Assembly: GCA_001304365.1 (NCBI GenBank) | Contig: LJNA01000126.1 | Coordinates: 1 to 7,060 of the forward strand | Length of the DNA: 7,060 bases | Direction of reading: 5' to 3' | DNA from: Syntrophobacter sp. DG_60 | GTDB taxonomy: Bacteria > Desulfobacterota > Desulfofervidia > Desulfofervidales > DG-60 | Shown here: piece after piece, positions 1 to 6,056 of the stretch | Numbering within the stretch: position 1 is the stretch's first letter | Layout of the letters: every line of letters starts with the position of its first letter | Made by a program: the position numbers and the translations under genes | Notes under the pieces: generated by a model | What the model was told of the DNA's origin: nothing | Seen by the model: the letters and a program-made list of their open reading frames with translations, nothing else | Databases searched by the model: none

Positions 1-141
1 TGAGCCTAAAAAGATTGATAGCAGAGTCCACATATCGTCTTTAGGTTAAATATCTCATAAATCTCCTCCAGACTCTATTATACATAATTTGGGTCAATAT
101 TTCTTGAAAAATGGGAAAATATTTGATAAAAAAATTAAATA
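1..141. other. Leader region, no gene seen
   Basis: No coding region is supported between the window edge and the first gene. The stretch is AT-rich. An imperfect AT-rich inverted repeat lies just before the first gene: TCAATATTT at 94-102 against AAATATTTGA at 117-126, with one bulged base and a 14-base loop. No convincing -35/-10 pair is visible. A promoter for the downstream operon should lie here or further left, but the sequence does not show which bases form it. Confidence 0.4.
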
Positions 142-423
142 ATGGAAAAAGAAGAAATAAAGAATGTTTGTGAAAAATTGAAAAAAATGCTAAAGGAATT
201 AGAGGAACATTCTGATGCAGATGCTTGTCCTACCTTTATTCCTGCCCCACCTGAGTTAACCAATACCTTTAACAGATATCTAAAAGAGTCTCAATCATTA
301 TGTCCTGAGCATGACGGCATCCAATTAATAGACCCTCTGAACGAAAAGTCTTGTCAGATGGGCCAACTTTTAAGGTTCAGCACAGTCTTATCTGAATTTT
401 TAGAAGAGGAATTAAATAAGTAA
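142..423 (+). CDS. Unrecognised 93-aa Cys-containing small protein
   Basis: I do not recognise this protein. It is hydrophilic, with no signal peptide or membrane segment, so it is probably cytoplasmic. Residues 1-25 are Lys/Glu-rich and likely form an amphipathic helix. The middle carries a short Pro-rich stretch (CPTFIPAPPEL, 29-39), and the C-terminus (about 75-93) looks helical and acidic. Four cysteines (10, 29, 54, 71) are spread out and do not form a CxxC pair. The ATG follows an in-frame stop at 136-138, so it is the first possible start, although no good Shine-Dalgarno sequence precedes it. The stop lies only 3 bases before the ABC ATPase gene, which argues that it is real and co-transcribed with the exporter. 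It could be a regulator or accessory subunit of that transporter, but this rests on position only. Confidence 0.6.
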   Translation: MEKEEIKNVCEKLKKMLKELEEHSDADACPTFIPAPPELTNTFNRYLKESQSLCPEHDGIQLIDPLNEKSCQMGQLLRFSTVLSEFLEEELNK

Positions 424-426
424 TAA

Positions 427-1329
427 ATGGTACTTGGGACACAAAGTCTCTCTAAGAGATTTGGAAAGAACTGGGTAGTAAAAGACCTTAATCTGAAGGT
501 TTATAAGGGTGATGTGTTTGGTTTTTTAGGCCCTAATGCTGCTGGAAAAAGCACTACTATTAGGATGCTTTTAGGGCTTGTAAGGCCAACTTTAGGAAAG
601 ATTGAAATCTTTGGGTATCCACTTTCTAAATCACCTAAGAAGGCCCTTTCAAGAGTCGGTGGCATAGTAGAGAGGCCAGATTTTTATCTCTATCTTTCTG
701 CAAAGAAAAACCTTGAGATCCTAGGAACCCTATCTGGTGGTATAAGAAAAGAGAGGATAGATGAGGTATTAGAACTGGTGGGGCTATATGAATGGGCAAA
801 TGATAAAGTGAAAACCTTCTCCCATGGCATGAAGCAAAGGCTTGGGATAGCTCAGGCATTGCTATCAAACCCAGAGCTTATAATCCTTGATGAACCCACA
901 TCCGGTCTTGACCCACAAGGAATGAAAGAAGTCCGTGAGCTTATAGTTCGGCTTTCGAGAGAGAGAGGTATTACAATCTTTCTATCTTCTCACCTGCTTT
1001 ATGAGATTGAACAAGTGGCCAATCGAATGGCTATAATCAATAAAGGGAACCTTATGGTTCAAGGAAATGTCAAATCACTTTTGAGAGACATTAAAGAAAT
1101 AGTGGTAATCCTAAAAGCTACTCCTTTAAAGATTGCCTTTGACCTTTTAAGAAAACAAGATTGGGTTTCTTCCATAGTTATAAATAAGGATAGTCTTGAA
1201 GTTAAGTTACCTTATAATCTTATCTCAAAAATGAATGCCTTTCTTGTAGAAAGCCATATTGAGGTTTCAGCTATCATGCCTAAAAGAACACTAGAAGATT
1301 ATTTCCTCTCTATAACAGGAAATGCTTAA
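427..1329 (+). CDS. ABC-2 type transporter ATP-binding protein
   Basis: This is the cytoplasmic ATPase that powers an ABC-2 exporter; its partner is the permease encoded next. All nucleotide-binding motifs are visible: Walker A GPNAAGKST (35-43), a family-type Q-loop region in which Glu replaces Gln (GGIVERPDFY, 78-87), signature SHGMKQ (132-137), Walker B LIILDE (151-156), D-loop SGLD (159-162) and the switch His189. The motif set resembles the BcrA/NatA-like group of drug, bacitracin or ion exporters. The C-terminal 80 or so residues form the accessory domain common in that group, and 300 aa is the usual length. Walker A has Ala38 where most ABC proteins have Gly. The substrate cannot be read from the ATPase. 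The gene starts 3 bases after the small upstream gene and overlaps the permease gene by 8 bases, so the genes are likely translated together. Confidence 0.95.
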   Translation: MVLGTQSLSKRFGKNWVVKDLNLKVYKGDVFGFLGPNAAGKSTTIRMLLGLVRPTLGKIEIFGYPLSKSPKKALSRVGGIVERPDFYLYLSAKKNLEILGTLSGGIRKERIDEVLELVGLYEWANDKVKTFSHGMKQRLGIAQALLSNPELIILDEPTSGLDPQGMKEVRELIVRLSRERGITIFLSSHLLYEIEQVANRMAIINKGNLMVQGNVKSLLRDIKEIVVILKATPLKIAFDLLRKQDWVSSIVINKDSLEVKLPYNLISKMNAFLVESHIEVSAIMPKRTLEDYFLSITGNA

Positions 1330-2173
1330 GCTTATTCATATAGAAAATATAAAAACCTTTTATAAATGGCGTACAGGGATTGGATTTTTAGCCATTGGCG
1401 TATTGCTCCCTTTGATGATGATTGGGATGAAGCTTGATATGAGGCATGGACCTCCTGCCGTAGCTGAGAGGACAGTTAGGAGTTTAAGAGAAAACTTCTT
1501 TGTAATAGGTTCAATCTTTAATGGCTTTTCGGCAGCATATTTTGTGATGCATTCCTTATGGGTTCATATTCCTTTTTTGATAGCATTAGTGGCTGGGGAT
1601 CAGATAGCAGGAGAAAGCGCTGCTGGAACCTTTCGCATAAGCCTAATTAGGCCTGTCTCTAGGACACAAGTAATGACAGCAAAGTTTATTACCACGCTTA
1701 TCTACACAACCCTTTTGATACTCTTCCTTGGCCTGCTTAGTATAGGCCTTGGTATTTTATTTTTTGGTAGGGGCGATTTTCTGGTCCCTAGGCCAAGAGC
1801 GGTACTTGTATTAACGGAAGGGCAAACCTGGCTTAGGTTTGGATTGGCTTATATTTTGGCCATCTGGGCCATGTGGACTATAGCCTCACTTGCCTTCTTC
1901 CTCTCAACCCTTGCTGAAAACTCCCTTGGGCCAGTCATTGGGACTATGGCCATAGTCATAGCCTGTTTGATCATCTCAAGGACACCTTTACAATTGTTTA
2001 AGAAAATAAAGCCTTTTCTATTTACTACCTATGTAGATGGTTGGCTAAAGGCATTTCAAGAACCTATTCCTTGGAATGAGATTAGCAGCTCAGTGCTTTA
2101 TCTAGGGATGTATATATTTGGCTTTTTTGCCCTTAGTCTGATTGTCTTTAATAGAAAAGACATCCTCTCATGA
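1322..2173 (+). CDS. ABC-2 type transporter permease
   Basis: This is the membrane subunit of the exporter encoded with the preceding ATPase. Hydrophobic segments suggest six helices: about 17-36, 66-92, 122-149, 172-195, 203-219 and 257-276. Between helices 2 and 3 lies the cytoplasmic stretch GDQIAGESAAGTFRISLIRP (92-111), followed by VSRTQVMTAKF. This is the typical ABC-2 permease pattern (a Gly/Glu-rich turn, then T.R....RPVSR....KF) thought to contact the ATPase. At 283 aa it is of normal size for a half-transporter that works as a dimer. The ATG lies inside the end of the ATPase gene. The 3' end overlaps the next gene as ATGA, so translation of three genes in a row is probably coupled. 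The transported substrate is unknown; the downstream LolA-like protein hints at a lipidic or envelope compound. Confidence 0.92.
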   Translation: MLKLIHIENIKTFYKWRTGIGFLAIGVLLPLMMIGMKLDMRHGPPAVAERTVRSLRENFFVIGSIFNGFSAAYFVMHSLWVHIPFLIALVAGDQIAGESAAGTFRISLIRPVSRTQVMTAKFITTLIYTTLLILFLGLLSIGLGILFFGRGDFLVPRPRAVLVLTEGQTWLRFGLAYILAIWAMWTIASLAFFLSTLAENSLGPVIGTMAIVIACLIISRTPLQLFKKIKPFLFTTYVDGWLKAFQEPIPWNEISSSVLYLGMYIFGFFALSLIVFNRKDILS

Positions 2174-2871
2174 AGCTATTATTTTATATCCTAGTATTTT
2201 CTGTCTTTGCAAATCCAGGGTTTGCAGAAGATTTAATCCCATCTCCCCAAGAGATACTGGATCGGGTGGAGGCATCTTTTGAGAAGATTGATGATTATGT
2301 AGTAATATTGGAAGAGGCTATCAGAATGGAGGGGGTAAAGGTACCTAAAACGAAGGCAATACTTTACTATAAAAAACCAAATAAAATACACATAGAATCA
2401 AAGGGTATAATGTTTATCCCTAAACAAGGTATGGTCATAAATCCTTCATATTATCTAAAAAGGTACTTTATGCCCCTAAACACTGAGGAAGAGATAGTTA
2501 AAGGAACTAAGTTTTATAAGCTCATATTAATCCCAAAAGAGGAAGGGTTAAGTAAGAAAATTACACTCTGGGTAGAAAGTAAATATTGGTCTATAAAAAA
2601 GATAAAGATTACTGGATTTGGGGGAGGCAGTGTCTTGGTTCATATAGAATATACTATGGTTAAAGGGAAATACTGGCTTCCTAAGAGCACTTTAGTAGAA
2701 TTAGATATTCCTGCTAAGACTCCTAGACCCGAAATTTTTGACTATTTTGGTGAACTTGATGCTCGGAAAGAGAAAAAGCCCTCAAAGCCCAAGAAGGGCA
2801 TTGTGAGTATCCTATTTAAGAATTATAAAGTTAATACAGGTTTGCCAGATAAGATTTTTAAAAAGAGATAA
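2170..2871 (+). CDS. LolA-like outer-membrane lipoprotein-sorting family protein
   Basis: Likely a periplasmic protein that binds a hydrophobic ligand. Residues 1-19 form a Sec signal peptide with a hydrophobic core (LLFYILVFSVFA) and a probable cleavage site after GFA, before EDL. There is no lipobox cysteine, so it should be soluble rather than a lipoprotein. The mature part begins with a helix (QEILDRVEASFEKIDDYVV, about 27-45), followed by alternating beta strands (TKAILYYKKPNKIHIES at 61-77, later KITLWVESKYWSIKKIKI). This is the pattern of the LolA/LolB/RseB-like fold (COG2834-type proteins), which carry lipoproteins or lipids. The protein is basic and of common size for the group, and only family resemblance supports the function. 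The gene overlaps the permease stop by 4 bases (ATGA), tying it to the exporter. It may receive or chaperone what the ABC system moves, or help place an envelope component. Confidence 0.78.
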   Translation: MKLLFYILVFSVFANPGFAEDLIPSPQEILDRVEASFEKIDDYVVILEEAIRMEGVKVPKTKAILYYKKPNKIHIESKGIMFIPKQGMVINPSYYLKRYFMPLNTEEEIVKGTKFYKLILIPKEEGLSKKITLWVESKYWSIKKIKITGFGGGSVLVHIEYTMVKGKYWLPKSTLVELDIPAKTPRPEIFDYFGELDARKEKKPSKPKKGIVSILFKNYKVNTGLPDKIFKKR

Positions 2872-2942
2872 TAGTATTAAAGGTTCATCCATTTTTCTTA
2901 ACAAACCTTGCATAGAGATTAAATTTTCCTTATTTTAAAACT
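2872..2942 (+). promoter_or_regulatory. Possible promoter of the 76-aa gene, leaderless
   Basis: This 71-base gap separates the exporter operon from the next module. A candidate -35 TTGCAT (2908-2913) and a weak -10 TATTTT (2931-2936) stand 17 bases apart. Transcription starting seven bases after the -10 would begin at the ATG itself (2943). No Shine-Dalgarno sequence precedes that ATG, which fits a leaderless message. The -10 is a poor match and the DNA is AT-rich, so this may be chance. No terminator hairpin for the upstream operon is visible. Confidence 0.25.
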
Positions 2943-3173
2943 ATGCCAGTTAAAAAATATAAAAGCTTTGAAGAAGCAGAAAGGGATCAGTGGGTATTCT
3001 TTCCTGACGAGGCCTATTTTAAAAGGGCCTTTGGACTACTTAGGACTTCTCTTTTAAAAAGGATAGTGAAAAACTTTCCAAAAGGCGTTTTTAAGTATAA
3101 AACCATTGAAGATGCACAGAAAGATATCTTCAATTCAATGATAAAGAAGGAGACTGACCCTGGATTTAGATGA
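2943..3173 (+). CDS. Small partner protein of a nucleotidyltransferase (putative antitoxin-like)
   Basis: A 76-aa cytoplasmic, basic protein. The same short motif occurs at both ends: KYKSFEEAERD (5-15) and KYKTIEDAQKD (51-61), with a predicted helical middle (about 22-43) and a FPKGV turn before the second copy. I recall small proteins with this paired K-[YF]-[RK]-[ST]-[IV]-E-[ED]-A signature encoded directly upstream of MNT/AbiEii-like nucleotidyltransferases; that is from memory and was not searched. The gene next door is a broken member of that enzyme class, which supports the assignment. The pair may be a toxin-antitoxin or defence-type module with this protein as the neutralising or partner subunit, but no activity is proven. 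The reading frame is intact. No ribosome-binding site precedes the ATG. The stop codon overlaps the start of the nucleotidyltransferase reading frame. Confidence 0.7.
   Translation: MPVKKYKSFEEAERDQWVFFPDEAYFKRAFGLLRTSLLKRIVKNFPKGVFKYKTIEDAQKDIFNSMIKKETDPGFR
3147..3152 (+). promoter_or_regulatory. Ribosome-binding site of the nucleotidyltransferase gene
   Basis: A good Shine-Dalgarno AAGGAG lies inside the end of the upstream gene. It sits 7 bases before a CTG codon (3160) in the nucleotidyltransferase frame, the position where a start codon would be expected. The frame is closed by stops at 3139-3144, and it offers no ATG, GTG or TTG near this site. The start is therefore either a rare CTG or a former ATG lost by mutation. 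Confidence 0.4.
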
Positions 3174-3583
3174 AATCTTTCTTAAAGTATGCAAGGCGTT
3201 TAACAATAATAACGTTGAATATATAGTTATAGGTGGTTTCGCCATAATCATTCATGGTTTTCCTAGAACTACGGCAGATATAGACTTTTTAGTAGATGCA
3301 ACACCTGAAAATGTAGAGAGACTTAAAAAAGCCCTTTTTGAAGTCTTTAACAGATTTTTATATAGACATCATTGGCCGCATTGGTGAAGTAGCAACTTAC
3401 AAAAATATAAGTCAAGATGTAGAAATTTACCAAATTTTAGGTGTGAAAATCCCTGTTTGCGGAATAGAAACTCTAATAAAGATAAAGGAAACAGTAAGAC
3501 CAAAAGACAAAATGGATTTGGAATTTCTTAGAGAGAAACAAAAAAAGGAAACGGATAAAAAGTGGCAATCCATATCAGATTAA
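3160..3583 (+). pseudogene. Broken MNT/AbiEii-like nucleotidyltransferase
   Basis: The remains of a small nucleotidyltransferase of the minimal polymerase-beta fold, a class found in MNT/HEPN and AbiE-like modules. The first frame reads from 3160 to a TGA at 3385-3387. It carries the nucleotide-binding GG (IVIGGFAIIIHGF), the two metal-binding acidic residues in RTTADIDFLVD, and the helix PENVERLKKAL. The rest lies in the +1 frame, open from 3317 to 3583: DFYIDIIGRIGE (likely the third acidic position), then VKIPVCGIETLIKIKE and the typical ending TVRPKDKMDLEFL. Matching these to remembered family members puts the join near 3340-3353, with roughly 20 residues missing there. An out-of-frame deletion is therefore more likely than a simple one-base slip. 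The apparent CTG start is a second sign of decay. No active enzyme is expected unless frameshifting occurs. A sequencing or assembly error is possible, but would not explain the missing residues. Confidence 0.8.
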
Positions 3584-3683
3584 TCCTTAAAGTTAAGATA
3601 ACTATGATAAATAAGTGATAATTAGGAGCATGTAGGGAATTATATACTAGTCTAAAATTTCCTTGGCACTTTCAAAACACTGA
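3584..3683. other. Gap between convergent genes
   Basis: This 100-base AT-rich gap separates the ends of the broken nucleotidyltransferase gene and the Ntn hydrolase gene, which run towards each other. A transcription terminator would be expected here. Only a weak imperfect pairing (GGAATT with AATTTCC around 3638-3662) is visible, without a following T-run, so I do not call a terminator. Confidence 0.4.
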
Positions 3684-5015
3684 TTATCGTGTAGCTTTCT
3701 TTTCTACAGGAACCCACTTTTCTAGGATAGTACCCATTATAATGAACCACTTTTTAAAAAAATATCTAAAGATAAAATCCTTGAATTTTCTAATTCTACA
3801 TGGTCTTAAGATTCTGGTATTTAATTTAGTACCTACCTTTATTGATAAATTTGGATATTTTTTATCCTCAAATATAGGCTTAAAATAAATAGGTCTATAT
3901 GGCCTATGGCAAGGATTGCCAGAACAACGACTTATTATAAGATTCTTTGGCTGGATTATGACAGAAGCGACTGTCTTTCCCATAAAATAGGCCTCAATTG
4001 CTCTTTTAAACTTTCTTTCCCTTAAGTATCTTGGTATATTCCAGTAGTGGACGCAGATGGTTCCATCATCTACAGGCTCTCTATAACTATAATCTTTTAT
4101 GTGTTCTGTTTCTAAATTGTGATCTCCCATTATCCTCTTTAATATGGATAAATCTATATTTCCCTTGTTTTCCCTAAGTAACTTCCACATCCTTCCAAGT
4201 CTGCAAAAGCTTCCTGAAATTCCTGGCAATTCATTAGGGTCAGGTGAGCCAGTGATTTTTCTATCAAGGAATTGATGGTGATTTGCGATCGCCAGTATTC
4301 CATCCTTCGCATATTCATAGTGAATATAATTCGAAGAATGTTCAATGGCTAAACCATTTCCTGCCGAATCTCCCCATATAAAATTTAAATTCAATACCAT
4401 ACCACCACTTATACCTGGGAATGAGTATAGCTTTGTATTTTTGTAAATGTTTAAGACCTCACCTACATCGTGACATTTCTCCATACAAAGATTGCTAATT
4501 TCGGTATCCATAAGGCCCTTCCCTCCACCATCCTTTAGGCCTACTGCTGCACCAACACAGGATAGACCAAACTCGTTTAGAAGGTGTACACCAAAAAGGC
4601 AGGGTATACCAAATGCTACATATCTATTATAACCTGGGATTTCAGATATATAGAAGATAAATAATTTTCCTATAATCTCTGCAGCTTTAAAAAAATCTAC
4701 ATTCCAAGAGATATAGACCTCGCCATCTTTTGTAGCGGGAGGTGCGCAGAATGAGGCAGTGCAACCTCCCATTATTACCTTAGACAAATAGATAGAAATT
4801 GCCTGCAGATTTTCTACACTGGTACCCAAGGATGTGGCAAGGCCTTTGAGCCTCTCAAGCCTTTGTGGATAATATTCTTTTAATGCAGAGATACTTATCT
4901 TTGCATCATTTATTTTATTTTTGATATTTAAATTGGAAAAGAGCCTAAATAAGGACTTAAATCTGTTTCCTATATTAAAACCATAATCATAATCTATAAA
5001 CTTAGAATTTTTCAT
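3684..5015 (-). CDS. C45/AAT-like Ntn hydrolase (acyl-transferase or amidase family)
   Basis: Resembles the C45 group (isopenicillin N acyltransferase and relatives): Ntn hydrolases that cut themselves to expose an N-terminal Cys and then cleave or transfer acyl amide groups. Residues 8-25 (DYDYGFNIGNRFKSLFRL) match the family's N-terminal helix entry. The likely nucleophile is Cys85 in GGCTASFCAPPATKDGEVYI (83-102), followed by WNVDF. Further family landmarks are WGDSAGNGLAIEHS (214-227), ILAIANHHQ (240-248), and TVASVIIQPKNLIISRCSGN (348-367) near the end. No signal peptide is evident, so it is probably cytoplasmic. The last 70 residues are basic and aromatic (FRYFFKKWFIIMGTILEKW) and may touch the membrane. 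At 443 aa it is somewhat long for the family. The ATG follows an in-frame TGA two codons upstream, and no strong Shine-Dalgarno is present. The substrate is unknown; lipid amides, peptides and beta-lactam-like compounds are all possible. Confidence 0.88.
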   Translation of the reverse strand: MKNSKFIDYDYGFNIGNRFKSLFRLFSNLNIKNKINDAKISISALKEYYPQRLERLKGLATSLGTSVENLQAISIYLSKVIMGGCTASFCAPPATKDGEVYISWNVDFFKAAEIIGKLFIFYISEIPGYNRYVAFGIPCLFGVHLLNEFGLSCVGAAVGLKDGGGKGLMDTEISNLCMEKCHDVGEVLNIYKNTKLYSFPGISGGMVLNLNFIWGDSAGNGLAIEHSSNYIHYEYAKDGILAIANHHQFLDRKITGSPDPNELPGISGSFCRLGRMWKLLRENKGNIDLSILKRIMGDHNLETEHIKDYSYREPVDDGTICVHYWNIPRYLRERKFKRAIEAYFMGKTVASVIIQPKNLIISRCSGNPCHRPYRPIYFKPIFEDKKYPNLSIKVGTKLNTRILRPCRIRKFKDFIFRYFFKKWFIIMGTILEKWVPVEKKATR

Positions 5016-5031
5016 CGTTCATGTTCAGGAA

Positions 5032-5037
5032 ATTATA
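5032..5037 (-). promoter_or_regulatory. Candidate -10 box for the Ntn hydrolase gene
   Basis: A perfect TATAAT on the minus strand, 16 bases before the ATG at 5015. It would give a very short leader of about 10 bases. No good -35 exists at normal spacing; the matching position falls in the ATCTGTGT repeat arm. The same 12 bases (TTTATAATTTCC) recur at 6449-6460 before the other minus-strand gene group. In AT-rich DNA a TATAAT alone is weak evidence. Confidence 0.3.
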
Positions 5038-5056
5038 AAATTTGCACATCCCAACA

Positions 5057-5216
5057 ATCTGTGTTTATCTGTAACCGTTCATCATTTTTCTATTTACCAC
5101 AGAGAACGCAGAGATCACAGAGCACAAAAGCAAGGCATTTTTAAAATTCTTATTTTCTCTGCGTACTCTGCGTACTCTGCGGTGAACAATTACATTTATC
5201 TGTGTCATTCTGTGGC
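5057..5216. repeat. Composite intergenic repeat (flanking direct repeats)
   Basis: Two related 19-base copies, 5057-5075 (ATCTGTGTTTATCTGTAAC) and 5198-5216 (ATCTGTGTCATTCTGTGGC), agree at 14 of 19 positions in the same direction and bracket the large inverted repeat between them. The right copy ends directly at the stop codon of the phosphatase gene (5217-5219). Each copy itself contains two TCTGT units. Sequences of this kind are familiar to me as dispersed intergenic repeats in environmental bacterial genomes, but family membership was not searched. It fills nearly all of the 201-base gap and encodes no protein I can support. Confidence 0.65.
5096..5183. repeat. Large inverted repeat built of CAGAG units
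   Basis: The left arm 5096-5122 and right arm 5157-5183 are 27 bases each and match as reverse complements at 22 of 27 positions, around a 34-base AT-rich centre. Each arm holds three CAGAG (or CTCTG) units 9-10 bases apart; on the right the unit is CTCTGCGTA repeated. The arms are GC-richer than their surroundings. As RNA, either strand could fold into a long stem. Neither side carries a T-run, so it is not a standard terminator, though it could stabilise the 3' end of the phosphatase transcript. Confidence 0.75.
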
Positions 5217-6044
5217 TTAAATTAAGTCTTTGTTTTTCTTTCTATTTTGATATCTAGAAATTAAAAATATAGATAACCATCCAACAATAACCCCTGCCAC
5301 CGCATCAGAGACATAGTGATATCGTCCATAGACAGTAGATAACACCATAAGAGTAAATATGGGGAATATAAGGTAGTAAAGTCTCCTTTTGTATCTCCTC
5401 ATCATTATCAAAGAGACAAATGTTGCAGCTATGTGTGAACTGGGCATAGCAGCACCCCTATATGCAGATATAAAGCCTGTATCCATGTGTTGTGCATGCA
5501 TCTTTGAAAAGGCATAACCCTTAAGGGGAATAGTGTAAAATGATTCTAAAGCAAATCTAGGCCCCTCCACTGGAAAGAGAACAAAGACTATAAAGCATAT
5601 ATAATAGGCAAGCATAAGATTAACGGAAAATTCGTGAAATTCTTCTTTCCTATTAGGAATATAAAGGGCTAAAGCAGATATTATAACTATAAAATAATAA
5701 GAAGAATAAAAATATACAAAAAACTCTGTTAGCCCGGGGCTCACAATACCCTGAAGCCAAACTGTAGGATAAACCCCAAAGACCTTTAATTCCAGTCTAT
5801 TGATTAAAAAATCAAAGCATCCAGGAAATACTATGTGGATAAGCCCTTCCAATTCTTTATAGAAAAAGCCTATAGAAAGCAGAGGATAGGTATCCCTGAG
5901 AAAATGGATAATTCTACTTTTTGTCTTTTGACGTAAGTAAATAATAATAACAACTATGAGGATATATAAGGCATGTATTGCTATAAGGAGGCTTAATATC
6001 CCCAGGTAGATTAAGGTGAGATAATCGATAGCCCTAAATAGCAT
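5217..6044 (-). CDS. PAP2-superfamily membrane phosphatase, inositolphosphotransferase-like
   Basis: An integral membrane protein that should remove or transfer phosphate-containing groups on a lipid, with its active site at the outer face of the inner membrane. The PAP2 motifs are present: FPVEGPRF (157-164, motif 1 Arg163), PSSH (201-204, His204) and STVYGRYHYVSD (236-247, His243 and Asp247 in the SRx5Hx3D spacing, with Thr in place of Arg). FYKELEGLIH (61-70) and ELKVFGVYPTVWLQ (85-98) resemble the extra conserved parts of the PAP2_3 group, which includes inositol phosphorylceramide synthase-like enzymes. About six helices are seen (roughly 8-36, 105-128, 142-158, 201-216, 222-238, 246-263). 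At 275 aa it is typical. An AGAAGAG ribosome-binding site lies in the 12-base gap after the small membrane protein gene, so the two are likely one operon. The head group and lipid are unknown. Confidence 0.92.
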   Translation of the reverse strand: MLFRAIDYLTLIYLGILSLLIAIHALYILIVVIIIYLRQKTKSRIIHFLRDTYPLLSIGFFYKELEGLIHIVFPGCFDFLINRLELKVFGVYPTVWLQGIVSPGLTEFFVYFYSSYYFIVIISALALYIPNRKEEFHEFSVNLMLAYYICFIVFVLFPVEGPRFALESFYTIPLKGYAFSKMHAQHMDTGFISAYRGAAMPSSHIAATFVSLIMMRRYKRRLYYLIFPIFTLMVLSTVYGRYHYVSDAVAGVIVGWLSIFLISRYQNRKKNKDLI

Positions 6045-6056
6045 TCACTCTTCTTA

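Noticed and set aside
94..126. Operator-like inverted repeat before the first gene
   Set aside because: Nine A/T-rich pairs with a bulge are expected by chance in this composition; no promoter is nearby to give it meaning.
635..868. 77-aa reading frame on the minus strand
   Set aside because: It lies opposite the ATPase core motifs; a shadow of that gene.
3638..3662. Terminator between the convergent genes
   Set aside because: The stem is short, AT-rich and imperfect, and no T-run follows on either strand.
4154..4345. 63-aa reading frame on the minus strand
   Set aside because: It lies within the Ntn hydrolase gene in another frame and has no independent support.
5096..5183. CRISPR-like repeat array
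   Set aside because: The CAGAG units are 9-10 bases apart with no unique spacers and are arranged as an inverted repeat, and no cas gene is present.
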